From Tetracladium setigerum (lineage: Eukaryota; Ascomycota; Leotiomycetes; Helotiales): DNA of 64,000 nt. The notes beneath the pieces were generated by a model that worked only from the letters and a program-made list of their open reading frames with translations, ran no database searches and was not told the DNA's origin. Location: NCBI GenBank assembly GCA_031472005.1, contig PZJY01000002.1:2480001-2544000 (forward strand), in the 5' to 3' direction. Shown here in pieces: positions 45,101 through 58,084 of the stretch. Position numbers and translations under genes: made by a program. Position 1 is the first letter of the stretch, and every line of letters begins with the position of its first letter.

Positions 45101-46965
45101 AGGGGTGCTGTTTCGCTAGATGTAGTGATTCTTCTGCTCTCTGCTGCCCTTCGAGCATTGGACTTCCATTACTACGAATATTGCAGGATGAGCTCCTTCG
45201 CCAAAGCAATGGTGCCTGCCAAACGCGCGTGAGAGAGTGAGAGAGAACCCCTTTCATTCATTTTTCGGTGCTTTGAGCATAACTATACTCGTGGAGTAAT
45301 TACATTCATTGTACGTCCCCGAAATAATCAAGTTGTTACTTTTTCTTTCCAAGCCTCCTCAACCTCGCGCCCGCCACTTCACTGCTCCATTACTCGTCGC
45401 ACCCTTCGAAGGCGTCCATGAACTCTCATGTGTCATCGTATCTGATAATAATGTTCCCTTACCAACCGCAACGCCGACACTTAAGTCCGGAACGGAAGAG
45501 TAAGAGAGCGAATGTCCATTACTGTCCATTTTATTCGAGGAGGTGAGCGTATTTTAGAGACATGGCATCCATTCTACAGTAGGTACTGCACTACTTTTTG
45601 GTGACGAAAAGTAGAGACAACAAACGCCATTCCCACAAATCAATAACTGTAAAAGTTTTAGGTCGACATTCGAAGGCAGCGGTGTGCAAGTCTTCGGAAC
45701 CCTTCAACGGATCACAGGCTCACAATTGTCCTTCACCCTTTTTGACCTTTCACCGCATCGTCCACTACTCCTCCCGTCTCCTTCGCCTTTTTAACCCCAT
45801 TTATGCCTCTGGTCCTTGCCTGCGGAAGCCATTTTGTGTAAGGTAGTTTGACGCGCTCAAGAGGTGGGGGATTAATTACAGAGAAATTTGGAAACAAGAG
45901 TTTGGAAATTAAGATGGAAGTCAGATGGAATTGCGTCCTTTATTCTGCCTCCCAAGCCCGCCTTGCACAGCTTCCAAGGGGAGATCCCTCATCAATTTCG
46001 CTCGACCCCTTTCTCTCTCTTCTCTCTCACGGTCTCTCCCCGGATTTTCACTTTCTCACCACTCAAAGGCCTCCAAATTTACGCAACAAAACTCCACCAG
46101 ACACCGCGGAACAGAACATCATCTCGGCTCGGCTCCTCGCACTGACGAAGCTGAAAGGGAACTCGTCTGCAGCCGTCCACATGGCATTTAGGTTAAACTT
46201 CAAGGCAACAGGTTTCACAAATGGGTTGGGTGTGAAGTCCCATGGGAAGGGATGACCGAAGAAAGGAAGCCACTTCGAAAAACTTCTTCTGGTGGGTTTT
46301 GATCAGGTTCGCAGCTTGAAGACGCTTCCCGAAAAAAGTCGTGAGCGAAAACACACCAACACAAAACATTGCCTGGCTCTTCTCGGGGAAGTGTTGTTCC
46401 CCCACCCCTGTCGAGATCGGATACGTAGAATTAATGAGACAAATCCGGTACCGAGTGACCTCAGCTGGATCTCGATGTCTGGGGAGTCTGGGGAATCCTC
46501 GCCATGATTCCCATGATCATGGATGGAGCTCTGTCTCTCAAGTCTCAACGTCGTCCTATGTCAAGGTTTGACAATGGTCTCACGGTTCGGAGGGTATGAA
46601 GAATGTTTGAATCAATCCAAACACATCCATGGCCCGAAGTGAGAATTTGGCCGGAATTCGCTCGTGCTCAAACTCAATATATTGGATCTACCGACCATCG
46701 TTCCCCAATCCTGGCGTTGATGGGGATTTTGACGAGAGTCATGGACCACACCGCACGGAACGTTAGCTGCCTTTTGCCACCTTTATATTTGTTGCGCCGC
46801 CGCCGCTTCGAGCCCAGAAACTCCCGAGTTTCGACGGATGTGAATCCGTCCCCATCGTTTTGGCTCCATATATCCTCCTCTTGCTGCTTCTGGCTTTGTT
46901 GCTTTACTTCCCTCCGTCCGGTGTGACATATAAACTTTCTCCCGATGCTGTCTCTGTAAAGAACA
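42123..46965. other. 4.8-kb stretch with no recognisable gene
   Basis: I examined both strands and see only short, overlapping frames with biased composition and no domain. It includes pyrimidine-rich tracts (45,960-46,040), a (GGTT)n run near 44757-44773, and several sequences rich in TACTGTA-like motifs. Part of it is the promoter and perhaps long leader of the gene at 46966. No tRNA, rRNA or transposon is recognised. Confidence 0.4.
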
Positions 46966-48853
46966 ATGCGAGATTTCCTCCCCTCCCGCTACGTCTTGCA
47001 ACCTGTCACCACGAATGATCTTCAAATCGCATCGCTAGCATGGGGGTTCACCCTTGGTTTTGGCTTCCTCACAACATGGACTGCCATACGCCAAACAAAT
47101 AATATGAAGCGGAGGTATGGCGCTTGGAAGCTCAATTCGCCCTACATCTGGATGATATGGCTGGAGATACTGGTTTGTGCTATCTTCTCGATCATTTGCT
47201 GGCTGCATCTGAATGCGATTATTCCTCCAAGGTAAATTGACACGGGAATTAATGTTTACCCTTCGTATGTCTTCAACAATCAGCTAACACGCAATTGCGC
47301 GCAGCTTTGCATTTTACTTTGTCATTTGTATGTCTAAATCTCTCTCTAAATCTATATCCTCAACAAAATTCTGACCAACTACGCCCCAGTAACAACATGG
47401 GCGCTCCAGGTGCAATTCCTCCTGCAAATCATTATCAATCGCGTCTCAATTCTCCTTATCGATCAGGCCAAAGCCATGCGTCTCAAAATCGGCGTTGCCG
47501 TCCTCATTACTGCTGTCAATATCTCTGTGTACTGCATCTGGATTCCCGCTCGCTTGCAAATATCCGACAGGTACGAACATATCAATAACATTTGGGATCG
47601 AATCGAGAAGGGCATCTATCTATGCGTTGACGCAGCTCTTAATTACTACTTTATACGGACCGTCCAAAAACAACTCGTGGATGAAGGCTGTAAGGAACTT
47701 TCTATAAATTTGGTTTTCCATCCCTCTTATTGCTGTGCTCTGGGACTGCCTTGTCAATCATGGACTATTTCCCTCCTTTATCGACCTTGACATTTTCTAC
47801 TCGTTCAAATTTCCATCACATTTTCAAACGATGCACAAATTTTAGAGTTCTCCGCTAAACATTCCCTCCTGTTACAGTAACTAAATACGGACGTCTCGTT
47901 CGCTTCAACATGTGGATCATCGGGTTCTCCCTCAGCATGGACGTCCTAATAATTGGAATGATGAGTTTAAGTAATTCCTTTGTGTAGGTCCTCACTTTCT
48001 CTTTTACCCTCTTACTCTTTCTTTCTTTAACCTTAAATTCTCTTTCCTATCCTTTAATAATAGACTGCAACCTCATACTAAGACTGATACTACCATAGAT
48101 ACATGCAATTCCACCCACTCGCCTACATTGTCAAGCTCAATATTGAGAGTACGTAACTTCATACACCTGCTATAGATTCCCTTCCACCATTTGCCCCTCG
48201 CTAAAAACCTCTTCCTCACAGTGTCAATGGCCGACCTCATCGGCCGCGTCTCCCGCCGCAAACCCGCCATCAACCCCCTCGAAATCCCCATCCACGACAG
48301 CACAACCTCCTACCTACACTCCCCCTCACCAACCCTCACCTCCTTCACCTCCGGCCAACGCGCCCACATAACATCCAACCCCAACAATCCCAACAACAGC
48401 AAACTCCAAAAGCCCAAACCCAAAGCGAAGCCAAAACTACACCAATCCCCATCCACGTCATCCGTCGATGTCGAGCTCGACGAGATTGTGCACGGCCGGT
48501 CGCGCGATGGCCTGGCGAGGGGCGTGTTGGAGGTCAATATGAAGAAGGAGATTAGTTTGCGTGTGGATAGTAGAAAGATGAGGAGGAAGAGCTTTGCGTA
48601 TGGGCAGGAGGGTGGTGGTGGCGAGGGTGATGGTGATGAGATTACTCCCCATCCTGGTGGTGAGAGATACGGCGCTGGTAATACGAGTAATATTCTTGGG
48701 AGTTTGAAAGTTTCCGGCGGAGGTCGTGGTGGTGGTGGGAGTGGTGTTGACAAGAAGCACGGTGGTGGTGGGATGGGGAATTTAAGCCGCGAGGTCAGCT
48801 CGACCAGTAGTGCTGCGGAGGAGATGGGAGTTTCTACAAAAGTCTTTGTGTAG
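46966..48853 (+). CDS. Fungal multi-spanning membrane protein (unnamed family)
   Basis: Six exons: 46966-47231, 47305-47327, 47390-47689, 47878-47983, 48099-48148 and 48222-48853. They encode six or seven hydrophobic helices (IASLAWGFTLGFGFLTTWTAI, IWLEILVCAIFSIICWLHL, FAFYFVI+LTTWALQVQFLL, KIGVAVLITAVNISVYCIW, FNMWIIGFSLSMDVLIIGMM) with KAMRLKIG and RLVRFNMW loops. The last exon is a cytoplasmic tail starting IEMSMADLIGRVSRR, with Lys/Pro, Gly-rich repeats and a final AAEEMGVSTKVFV. The pattern resembles small ascomycete integral membrane proteins related to the PTH11-like group in architecture only; no CFEM domain is present. Each exon is supported by GT/AG sites that keep phase, including one exon of only 23 bases. 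Function unknown. Confidence 0.8.
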
Positions 48854-50055
48854 CGTTTTTCCCCTTCTATGGGGGGTTTTTTCTTTTGGAGGGATTCTGT
48901 CGTGGCATTTAGCGGGTTAGTTCGGCGTTTTGGCGCCTCATCATACCATATCGGTAGGTGGTTGTTTTTTTGGCAATAGCATTGGGGAAAGGGACAGGAA
49001 AATGAGAGAAAGGGAGGCATGGAAAGGAATTTTTGAGCGTACACATACCCCGTACATAAAAGTATTGTGAGTCTTTTGTTAATAGAGAATAGAGTATGAG
49101 AAAGAGAGAGGGGGGGGGGGGGGGGGGGGGGGTTGAAATATAGCTGTACAGCACATATTCCACCACAGCATATTGTTGTTACATTCGCAAAATCCACACA
49201 TATCTACAGTGCAGAAGAAGAAAAGATCAAGATAGGCACTCTTGGAAGTCTTATGGGTACCCACGGAACGAAGCCTCTCGCGTATTGTTAGAGAAGATGT
49301 ATTTGAGTAGAAATAATCCTTCCCATCTATGACTGTTCATGCTAACCCCTCTTCTGCAAAGTATATTTGCCAGCTAGGATGTTATTTAACAACGCAGATT
49401 CTGTCGGTTGACCGATTTTGAGAACACTGGATACATGGCGTACGTTTTGCGCAAGCCTGTCTTATTCGTTTGTGTCTACCTAAAGGGTGAAAGAGAGGTG
49501 GCCCCGAATCGGCGGTTTTATACAGAGGCACGGTCATGTGCCCACCTCTCTGTACTACCTATTACTACTATAGTTACATATACTAACATATTCCAATCTC
49601 TATTTTCTGTACCCGTACGCTACCTTGTCACTTACGAAATGCTTGTCTCGGCACCTTGCGAGTCTACTGCACGAAACAACCGCACTCCTCAAGACCCAAG
49701 CACAAACACCGTCCCAGCCCAGCCATACGCCCTAGCCAAGCGTCTTCCCATCCGCCTAGTATGTCTATACGGTATCTTTCCCTTCGGGTGAGGTTCATGA
49801 AACTGAATACTCCTCTCGAAATCCAACGTCAAAGACGTGAACTGCCACACAGAGCCATACAATTTTTCTGGCGAAAACCCGCACGCTGTCATCGCAAATA
49901 GGCAATCTGCCCAGGCGACCTCGCCGGGAGTGCGTCAGGCGAGGGGATGTGGAAAAGAGTCTTCATGACTTTGTAGGCGCGGGAGGAGAGAGAGATAGTT
50001 GGCTGGATGTCTGGTTGCTGATGTGATGGGGGTGCAGATCGTATAATGTTCGCTT
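48854..50055. other. Intergenic with a poly-G tract
   Basis: Only composition-biased frames occur here. A 23-base G run (49110-49132) preceded by a GA-rich tract is listed separately. The plus-strand frame 49408-49791 has no domain. Confidence 0.45.
49110..49132. repeat. Poly-G run of 23 bases
   Basis: An uninterrupted G23 after GAGAAAGAGAGA. It lies outside any supported coding region and could form a G-quadruplex or be a site of length error. Confidence 0.95.
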
Positions 50056-52175
50056 CTACTGCTGTTGATGTTGCTTCCCCTCTGGTTTTGGTTTGGGTTT
50101 GGTTTTTTCTGCAGCAAATTTTGGACGGGAGATAGTACTCTCGAGAGTCATCTGGGAGAAAGAAGAGTATACATCTTGAGAAAGGGCTGTCACAACTTTC
50201 TTACTGTCACCCTCTTTGATGGGTTCAATCCACTCAGCTATGCGTTCTAAACTTCGCTGCTGGGTGAAAAGATAGTTTGTGGCTTCCTGCAGAGATCGCC
50301 CCGACTTCTTCTTACAATTCTGATCGATATATGACCAGAAATTATCAAGACTGGTCTCACCGAGCCGCATGATCTCTGTGTTGGCTTGAGTTCGACGTTT
50401 GTCCGATGAGTACTTGAACCTCCCATCACTTGGGTTTCCATGTAGGTGCAATTCAGCGTGTTTCAGACTATCTATAACATCGGAAACAGCCTCGAACGTC
50501 TTTAGATACTCCTTGCTAATCTTGTTGTAATACTTCGCATTGAACGCCATGTCTGCCGCCCAAGGATGGTAAATGTCAAGTTCGTGGCGTGCGTGTGCGA
50601 TCAATCCATTATCGGCGAACATGGAAGCAATCCAAAATGACAGCTTGTCTTTCTCTTCCTGGTTCGACTCTACATGTCTCTCAAGTTCTTCCATCAGGTT
50701 TGGCAATCCATGTTAAAATCTTTGTTCCCCATCCCAGAGGCTATTCATCAGGAATAGCAAGGTGACACTTTCACCTTTTAGTCTCACACCAATTATCGTT
50801 CATCCCGGAACTTGCGGTACTCTCTCGAATCCTGATCGAAGTGGAGGGGATGCGGGGAAACCATATCTCAGATGTGATATAGGGCTGTTTACCACTTGAT
50901 CGAGAGAATATCGAAATGTCAGAAGAGCCTCCCAGGACTCCGCTGGAAGGGTTTCATGAGGAGAGATAACCTCTGCATACTTTGCTTGAAGACCTACAAG
51001 TGCTGTTCACTGCTGGTGTAACAGATTCCATGCGATCAACGTCCCATAAGCATCCGTAACGACATTGCTGATAACTCGGTTCCAAAATAGCGGTTTTAGT
51101 AAGGTAGGGTGCTTCCCGCCGTTCCAGTCCGTAATCCTTGCCTGTCGGTGTTCGCTCCAATCTGTCACAATATCTGCGAAGTATCCGCTACTCAACAGAT
51201 TAGCATAACCCTTTCAAAGGATGTGAAAGCATTAACACCGGTTCCCTCAAAGACCATGAGAGTATCTCTTTGTGTCTGGAGATAAATGTTAGATGCTAGA
51301 AATACATACGGATCTTCTCTCATAGCCCAGATGTGGTCCTCCGCATCAGAGCATCTTGCGGCGAACAACGATTTTAATTTGGATAGATCTAGCTGAGCAG
51401 GCAGCCTGTAAGATGCCTCTGTTGCCAATGCCGCAAGGGTTGGATATTCTGCACTATCGATGATGGGACCTGGGTCTGGCTTGATGGGAAACTCATCGCC
51501 AAGCATCAAGTCTGGAGGGATGTCGTGAAGGATCGATTCGCAGCATCGGACAAGAAACTCGTAAATCTTCTGTTGTTGTTCTAGTATCAGTAAACCCTCT
51601 CCAGGTAGATGGGCTTGACGGGAGAAGAGCGCCTCAGCGGCGGTATCATCGTCATCCCACGCTACCAACTTCCCAAAGGATTCAATCGTTTCTCCTTCCA
51701 AATAGAACGTATACAAGTTGAGAAAGACGAGCTCGATGATCTTGCAGACTCTACCAAGGTGCATCGTATCGTAATCGAAATGGGCGAACATCCACGGTGG
51801 ACTGCGTCCCCGAGAATTGAGAAATAGAAGCATAGACTTGCCTCTGACCAAGTCCTCAACATTGAGTTGGGGCCACAAATAACTCGATCTATTCCTCCCC
51901 TCCGTGGTCCACGCCTCGTAGTCTGGTCTATGACGGTGTGGTATTTGAGGATAAATTTTCAAAACGAGTAGTGCCCGCTGACCTCTCGTCTTCTTCAACC
52001 AACGTTTCCTTAACACGTCTTCATGTCTCTCCAATATCAGGCATAAGCGATTTCGATTCGCTAAGACATTGCAAGACATCCTCCGGGCTTGACGTCGTAT
52101 ATCTTCAGGTGTTGAAGTCGGCGGATTCATGCCCATGGCTTTGAATATTGGCTGGTGATAGTAGGAATCTTCCAT
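50056..52175 (-). pseudogene. Conserved fungal gene with three in-frame stop codons
   Basis: ATG 52175 (MEDSYYHQPIFKAMGM) starts a protein of a large ascomycete family of unknown function that I recognise by RGQRALLVLKIYPQIPHRHRPDYEAW, LFLNSRGRSPPWMFAHFD-type and WDDDDTAAEALFSRQ-type segments (quoted in part). An intron of about 120 bases (GTATGT...GAGTAG) joins MREDP to GYFADIVTDWSEHRQ. Beyond WNLLHQQ the frame stays open in one phase to 50056, except for TGA at 51007-51009, TGA at 50800-50802 and TAA at 50713-50715. Between and after them the family sequence is intact: LQAKYAEVISPHETLPAESW, LLTFRYSLDQVVNSPIS, GLPNLMEELERHVESN, ARHELDIYHPWAADMAFN. The stops are substitutions, not shifts, so this is best called a pseudogene, unless the bases are wrong. 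Confidence 0.72.
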
Positions 52176-52684
52176 CTTAAAGTTGTCGATGGTGAAAGGA
52201 AGATGAATGTCAAACAAAGTCGAACAAACATGAGTTGGAAGATGATGTTGAATGTCACGTGACTAGTCGAGAACAACGGTGAAATTTGAAGCAGCGCAAG
52301 ACCAAGTGGACCGATCAACTGTGCAAGAAACACGCCCAATTACCAATGAATACAAACTTCACATCACAGAGTATACACATGAGGAATTAGATTTGAATGT
52401 TTCCATTCTATTTTGTTGACCACCCAACCCATTCTTCGTAAATCTATCGAACCCATGCAGAGGAAGCAGACCATGAAGATAGAGTAAAGCAATCCCACGC
52501 AACGAAGACCAAAGCAAGCCAAAGGGAAACACATCAGGGAAATTGCCATGGTAATAAAGTACAGCAGTGATTAGAGAACCAAATTGTCCCGTATCAACTG
52601 CAAGTCGCCCCAACACCATTTTCTTTCCTCCCCATCATTATCAACCTCCACCACCTCAGCCTATACAACTACAGCGCGAACCTC
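52176..52684. other. Intergenic between the pseudogene and the carrier gene
   Basis: Upstream flank of the broken gene and 3' flank of the carrier. No gene is seen. Confidence 0.5.
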
Positions 52685-54254
52685 TCACTTGAATGCCTTT
52701 CCGAACAACAAGACTTGCATTTGATCGTAGATGGACAAGACACCGGCACCGGCAACACCACGGAGAATGTTGGCACCAGCACCCTTGAAGAGGGACTTGA
52801 AACCTTCCTTGGCAATGATTTGACGTCCGGCATCGAAAGAGGACTTGTACTTGACGGCCTCACCGGAGGTCATCATCATACGACGACGGATAGTATCCAA
52901 TGGGTAAGAAGCAATACCAGCACCAGTGGTGACGGACCATCCGAGAGCGAAAGAAGCAAGGAAGTTACCCTCGAGGGCACCGACGAGGACGACAGGCTTA
53001 AGAGAATCGTACATTCCGAAGTAGAGACCACGGTAAACGACGATACCAGCGACGGAAGGACCGAAACCACGGTAGAGACCGGCAATACCATCAGAGGCGA
53101 GGGTCTTCTTGTAGACATCTACCAAGCCGTTGAATTGACGGTCACCACCAGTCTTGGCGTTCTTGTTGTCGTTGGCAAGACGAGTACGGGCGTAATCGAG
53201 GGAGTAGACGAAGAGGAGGGAAGTGGCACCAGCAGCCTGTATATGATTAGCATATGAGTTGTGGGAGGGAGTGCAAGGCAACTTACACCACCGGATGCCA
53301 AGTTACCAGCCATCCACTTAGCATATCCATCACGCTCCTTCTTGAAGGCGAACATGGACTTGTAGGTGTCACGGAAAGCGAAGTTGAGGGCTTGGGTTGG
53401 GAAGTAACGGATAACGTTGGCGGTGTTTCCTCTCCACAGAGAAGCGACACCTTCCTGTGCGGTTGTTCGGCGGAAGCACTCGACAATGCCATCGTACTTG
53501 CGGTCGAGACGACCAGACTTCAACATCTCATCCTGCAGAAAAGGTAATTAGCAATTGAGCTGGAGAGAACGTAGGATTGAGTATTGCTAGAGGGATCAAG
53601 TCCACCCAAGGTACGGTGCAAAGACCAACACCTCGACAGGATGGAATCTGCACATGCATGTGGAAGAGCCGAGGGGATGCAGATCGACCTCAAAAACGTT
53701 TCAATGGAAAAAGGCTTACCTGGTTCTGGATAAGAAGCTTGACACGCTCAATAGGAGCAGCGGCAGTCTTCGAGACGGCGGCAGAGACACCTCCCACTAT
53801 TATCGCAGTTAGTCGCTGTTGCGGCAAAGCATTGGTCCATCCCAGCCACGCTCGAATATCAGCATCAACTGAAATTCACGCTGGCCATCAATGTATCATG
53901 CTTGAGAAGGTGAACGTACTCAAGAAATCAATAACGAATGGGGGACTAGAGCGAGAGGGTCAGCTTTGATTCTCCAATAATGATGGTGATGATCTTGTTG
54001 ATGATGCGAGGCATTTTTGGCGCGGGAGCTCTGGAACATCAACAAAAGCTGGCAGCTTGATGATAACGCCTGTGGAAGGCGTCTACAGCATTGCCGTGTG
54101 CCAATTGATGCCCATTGAGCTCCTGCCATGATGCTCGCGATGGCAGATGGATGCTAGCCATGCTGGCAGGTCGTGTGCGTGGTGGGAAGGAAAAGGAGAG
54201 GAAAGTTGGCACTTACACGCCCATGATGGACTGCTTAACTGGGGCTTCGCTCAT
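52685..54254 (-). CDS. aac: Mitochondrial ADP/ATP carrier
   Basis: Five exons: 54217-54254, 53920-53945, 53722-53796, 53287-53532 and 52685-53236, including very short early exons, as often seen in this gene in filamentous fungi. The protein of about 310 residues starts MSEAPVKQSIMGVPPFVIDF and has the three mitochondrial-carrier repeats with signatures APIERVKLL, YSLDYARTRL and YPLDTIRRRMMM; the last contains RRRMMM, the diagnostic nucleotide-exchange motif of AAC proteins. NVIRYFPTQALNFAFRD and SDGIAGLYRGFGPSVAGI are also typical. It exchanges ADP for ATP across the inner mitochondrial membrane. Codon use is strongly biased in the two large exons, which fits high expression and also explains long antisense open frames. 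No frame break. Confidence 0.97.
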
Positions 54255-56449
54255 GTTTGCGGCGGGTGATCAAAGATCAAAGGGTGAGGGGAGATGGGTA
54301 TAAGGAGGAAGAAGAAGAGAAGAGGTAGATGGGTATGAAGGTGGATGGAGAAAATCGACGGCTTCAAGGTGATTTTATGGGAGGAAAGAGATGGGTCGCC
54401 AGGAGCGTTGACCTTAAAAATTTGAGAGGACCCGACCGCGCTAAGGAAATTGGCAGCCGAGAAACTCCGGTTTCTGGATGACTAAGCGGGGAAAAGGAGA
54501 AGTAAAGGCTGTTGGTGGGGGAACCAACGAAAGACATATCCGGTCATGTATTTATTCATTTTTATTCTATCTAATTGTCAATTTATGACCTTGGATGAGG
54601 ATGATTCTTTACGATGATATCTGCATTGTGATTCGTACATATCTACTCTATTTGTCCAGCACTTTTTTCCAATGCTCATGATATACCTCATACTACTGCA
54701 ACTTGCTACCATTATTTCCACGAGAGTTCCTCCTGTTCTCCTTTCCACTTCCGGCCGCTGACCAGGCCTAGCGAGGCTGTGGATGTGGAGTTGGCAGTCG
54801 GGACAGAGAGAAGGTGGACACCCTTATTATTATTGGACAGTCTGCGGGTGGGTGGAAGCTTCAGCGCAATTCCGGAGAGCTGATGAATGCGGTATCTTGT
54901 TTACATTTGCCTCTCACAACGCCACAGCAGTGTAAGCTTGGTCTCTTCATTGACTTCGTTTCCATTCTTCGATGATGGATTATTATGAGATGGGTGAAAA
55001 AGAGCGTCTACAAAGTGTTGGTGATGTCCTCGCGCTCTCCCGCTTGGCCCGTTCCTTTTACCCTGGTGCTCTCCTTCAATTTTAGCCTTGGTTGCTCGCA
55101 GCCGGATCGCTTCACGAATAATACCGCAACATAAATAGCCAGGACGCTCATAAGAGTGTGGGTTTTCAAGCAAATTGTTTGTGCCAGCAAGTATGTATGG
55201 AGTGGAGACCCAGTACTATAGTCCGTAGCCCAGTAGTTCCAGAACCATGCTTCTAATTGCATATCTCTCCAGAATTGTCGCTTTTGGTTTTCTGATTATT
55301 ATTTGGGCTACCAAAGAATACCTCGGTTTGTTCCAACAGCACAGTATATCAAGTCTGGAATCAATGCAACTGAATAGAGGTAACTCTGAAGTCATACGAC
55401 TGAGCAGTAGAGAGGGTGAGATAGCGGGCTACATTCTTTAATAAGTGAAATCCGAAAGAAGCTGCTTTTCGAACTTGGGAGCAAGTGCAATATGCAATAA
55501 AACCTTTGTTATCCTAGAGCAACAATCGTAAGTTCAAGAAAGCTCAAGAAAGCAGCGCCAGCCAGCAGTTCTATTATACAATCAATACCTAAGTACTCAG
55601 AATCAGCTCTACCGCTAACTTTTCGAAAAGGGGTATTGCACATCCCATCCGTCGTGTCCCCAATCCAGCTTTCTCCTTGCAGTGAAACATCTCCCTCTGG
55701 CTTTGCTCTTGATCATCTCCTCCACAATGGCCCCAGTCCAACTTCCTTTTAGAAGTAAGCTTTTCTCTTCTTCACTTCTAGCTTGGTTCGAATATACTTT
55801 AACAAATATAGTTTTGAAAGAATAAAAGCCACGGTGTGGGGTTTGTATACACTCGTCATACCGCTGGCACGTGACTTTGCCATTTAACTGGCCCTGTGAA
55901 GTTATACCGCACGAATGAGCAGTGAATAGATGTATTAAGATTTTGCCAGAGCTCATAATATCGTTATTTCATGAAGCTCAAATTAAAATCTGCCCCAAAA
56001 GATTCAAGGAAAGAAAAGATTGTTCCATGAATTCCATGAAACATCATCACAGTATACCTACCAGGTTCAAAGCACAGGCAGTTGGCGCAGACACATCAGT
56101 TCTCAGCTTCCTCGTTCTTGGACAACACTTACCTACCCACAAGAGTCTACCATAGCATGCTTATAGCAATTCGATTATAAAGAATAAATTCATGTCAATT
56201 TCTTCATGAAAAATACATGGATTATGTAAATAGGTAGTATTAATAGTGAAGAAGACTGTTGGGAATACCACCTCTCCAAGTTCGGGTCCTTCGTCACTAT
56301 GGTAACTACGGTCACGAGGGGATGTCAACACAGGCTGTCAAATTTGTCAACACCATACTATCCAGGATAAGATCGATCACCCCAACACTTCCTCCACATC
56401 CCAACTAAATCCCTCAACCCTCCAAATCGCAACTGAATCGTGTCACACC
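54255..56449. other. 2.2-kb intergenic stretch, no supported gene
   Basis: Promoter of the carrier gene (near 54255-54500) and of the coiled-coil gene. Short frames on both strands, such as 55247-55441 with one hydrophobic segment and 55615-55956, have no recognisable domain. Confidence 0.45.
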
Positions 56450-58084
56450 ATGGACTCAGACTATCAATTCCCTCGTTCACCAGGAACACCATTACTACAT
56501 GCCTCCCCCGACCGCGTCAATCAGCAGCGCTCTAGCATCCTCATGGATTCCCCCACCAGGCACCAGGCGCATTCGCGAGAGAGCAGCATACAAGAGAAGA
56601 TCAGCGCATTCAACTCCTTAGGTTTCCAAGGGAAGCAGCTGGAAAGGAAGACAAACGATGCAGCTCTCAAGCGCGCCATGCTGGGCCGAGAGGAGGCGGA
56701 GAGCGAGATGAGACGATATCGAGAGGAGAAGCGCATACTGCAGCGAGAGCTAGATGAAGGCAAGGAACGGGAGCGTAGGGTATCAGAGCGTTTGGAGAGC
56801 TGCATGGTAGGTTCAGAGCTTTCCTTTCCATTTGTCTCGCGCTAACAATTGCAGGAAAAATATGGCCGTGAGAAGGAACAGTATGCCAACAAGCTTGCGC
56901 TAGCTGAAAAAGAGCTACGCCGGATTCGAAAAGATTCATATAAGCAAAACTCATACTACGTCAAACTCCAAGAAGAGCTCAAGTCTGAGAGAAAGGCACT
57001 AGAATCCACACATGCAGATCTAGCCGCAGAAAAAGAGCGGTCGAGGACCAGGGAGCAGGAAGCTTTTGCAGCGCGATACCAGTTAGTAGGCGTTCAAGAG
57101 GAACTGGCGCAGATGGCCGAGAAGATCAAGCTGGTTGAACAAGAACGAGACGCACTACGGACGGTAGCGAAGAACGAGGAGGTTGCCAGAATTGCTGCAG
57201 AAGGCCGAATCCCACTACCGGTCAGTCACGAAGACGACGAATTTGCAAGCCCAAAGAAGAAGAGATCCAGGATGTCACTAGATTTGATCACGAGAAGTGC
57301 TGCGAGTGAAGAGGAGCTGGATGATATCAAGATGATGCTGGAGTGGGAGAGACGCAACGCAAAGCGGGCACACGATCAAGTCGAATTCTTGGAGATTCAA
57401 TGCAAGCTTAATTGCTGTGCGTCCAAAGCCTCTCACCAGATACCTGAGGGTCCCGAAGTCAAGAAGATCAAGATTGAAGCCCCGACCACAATATTCATCC
57501 CTTCTGAAGGCATTTTCCGAGCGGTCTCTCCACCGCCAGAAGCATCGCCATGGATTTCACCATCAAAGCAGACACCGGCACACCCAGAGCAGGAACTTCC
57601 AGAAGAAATCGAGGTTGAACCCCACGAATCAACCTTCTATTCACGCACACCATCCTGCGAACCTCCCGCCAGTGCTCTCGTACCAGATGTTAATACATCC
57701 CTTCTCTCCCTCCTCGACGAGTCCAATAGCCCAATCGCCAACAATTCCCGCCCAAGTAGCCCCGCCCCATCCTCTCCTCTCCCAACCAAAGTCCAAACTT
57801 TCCACACTATTTCCACCACCACCCGAGTTCCCCTCGCCAATCCACCAGACCTCACGCCTATCTCCATCCTCCCCACCAAAGAAAAATCCGCTTTAAGCCC
57901 AACAATGACCCGCGAACAAGCCCTTGCTCAAATTGCAGAACGTAGAGGAAGAGCGAGGAGTTTGGCCCAGGGAACCATGACACCAAGAAAACAAATGGTT
58001 GAAGGTGGGCCGACAAGAAGGGATATCAGTGCGCCTGCTATTCGAAGTGGAAATGTTCGGGGAAGAAGCCAGGCCAAAGCCTGA
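56450..58084 (+). CDS. Coiled-coil protein of unknown function
   Basis: Two exons, 56450-56806 and 56855-58084, with intron GTAGGT...TTGCAG. The N-terminus is Ser/Pro-rich (FPRSPGTPLLHASPDR, SILMDSPTRH), followed by about 220 residues of heptad-rich coiled coil (AFNSLGFQGKQLERKTNDAA ... EEKRILQRELDEGKERERRV; EKYGREKEQYANKLALAEKE). A basic patch PKKKRSRMS resembles a nuclear localisation signal, and the C-terminal third is Pro/Ser-rich and disordered, ending RSGNVRGRSQAKA. Serine-proline sites and the coiled coil are reminiscent of ascomycete spindle-pole or centromere-associated proteins, but I do not recognise a named homologue and give no function. The reading frame is clean. About 528 residues. 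Confidence 0.8.

Noticed and set aside
48310..49197. Minus-strand 295-codon frame over the membrane-protein tail and poly-G tract
   Set aside because: Pro/Ser/Leu-rich shadow of the Gly/Lys-rich coding strand and of the G run; no splice or start support.
52715..53257. Plus-strand 180-codon frame opposite the ADP/ATP carrier
   Set aside because: It is the antisense shadow of a strongly codon-biased gene; composition is Thr/Gly/Asp/Glu repeats with no domain.
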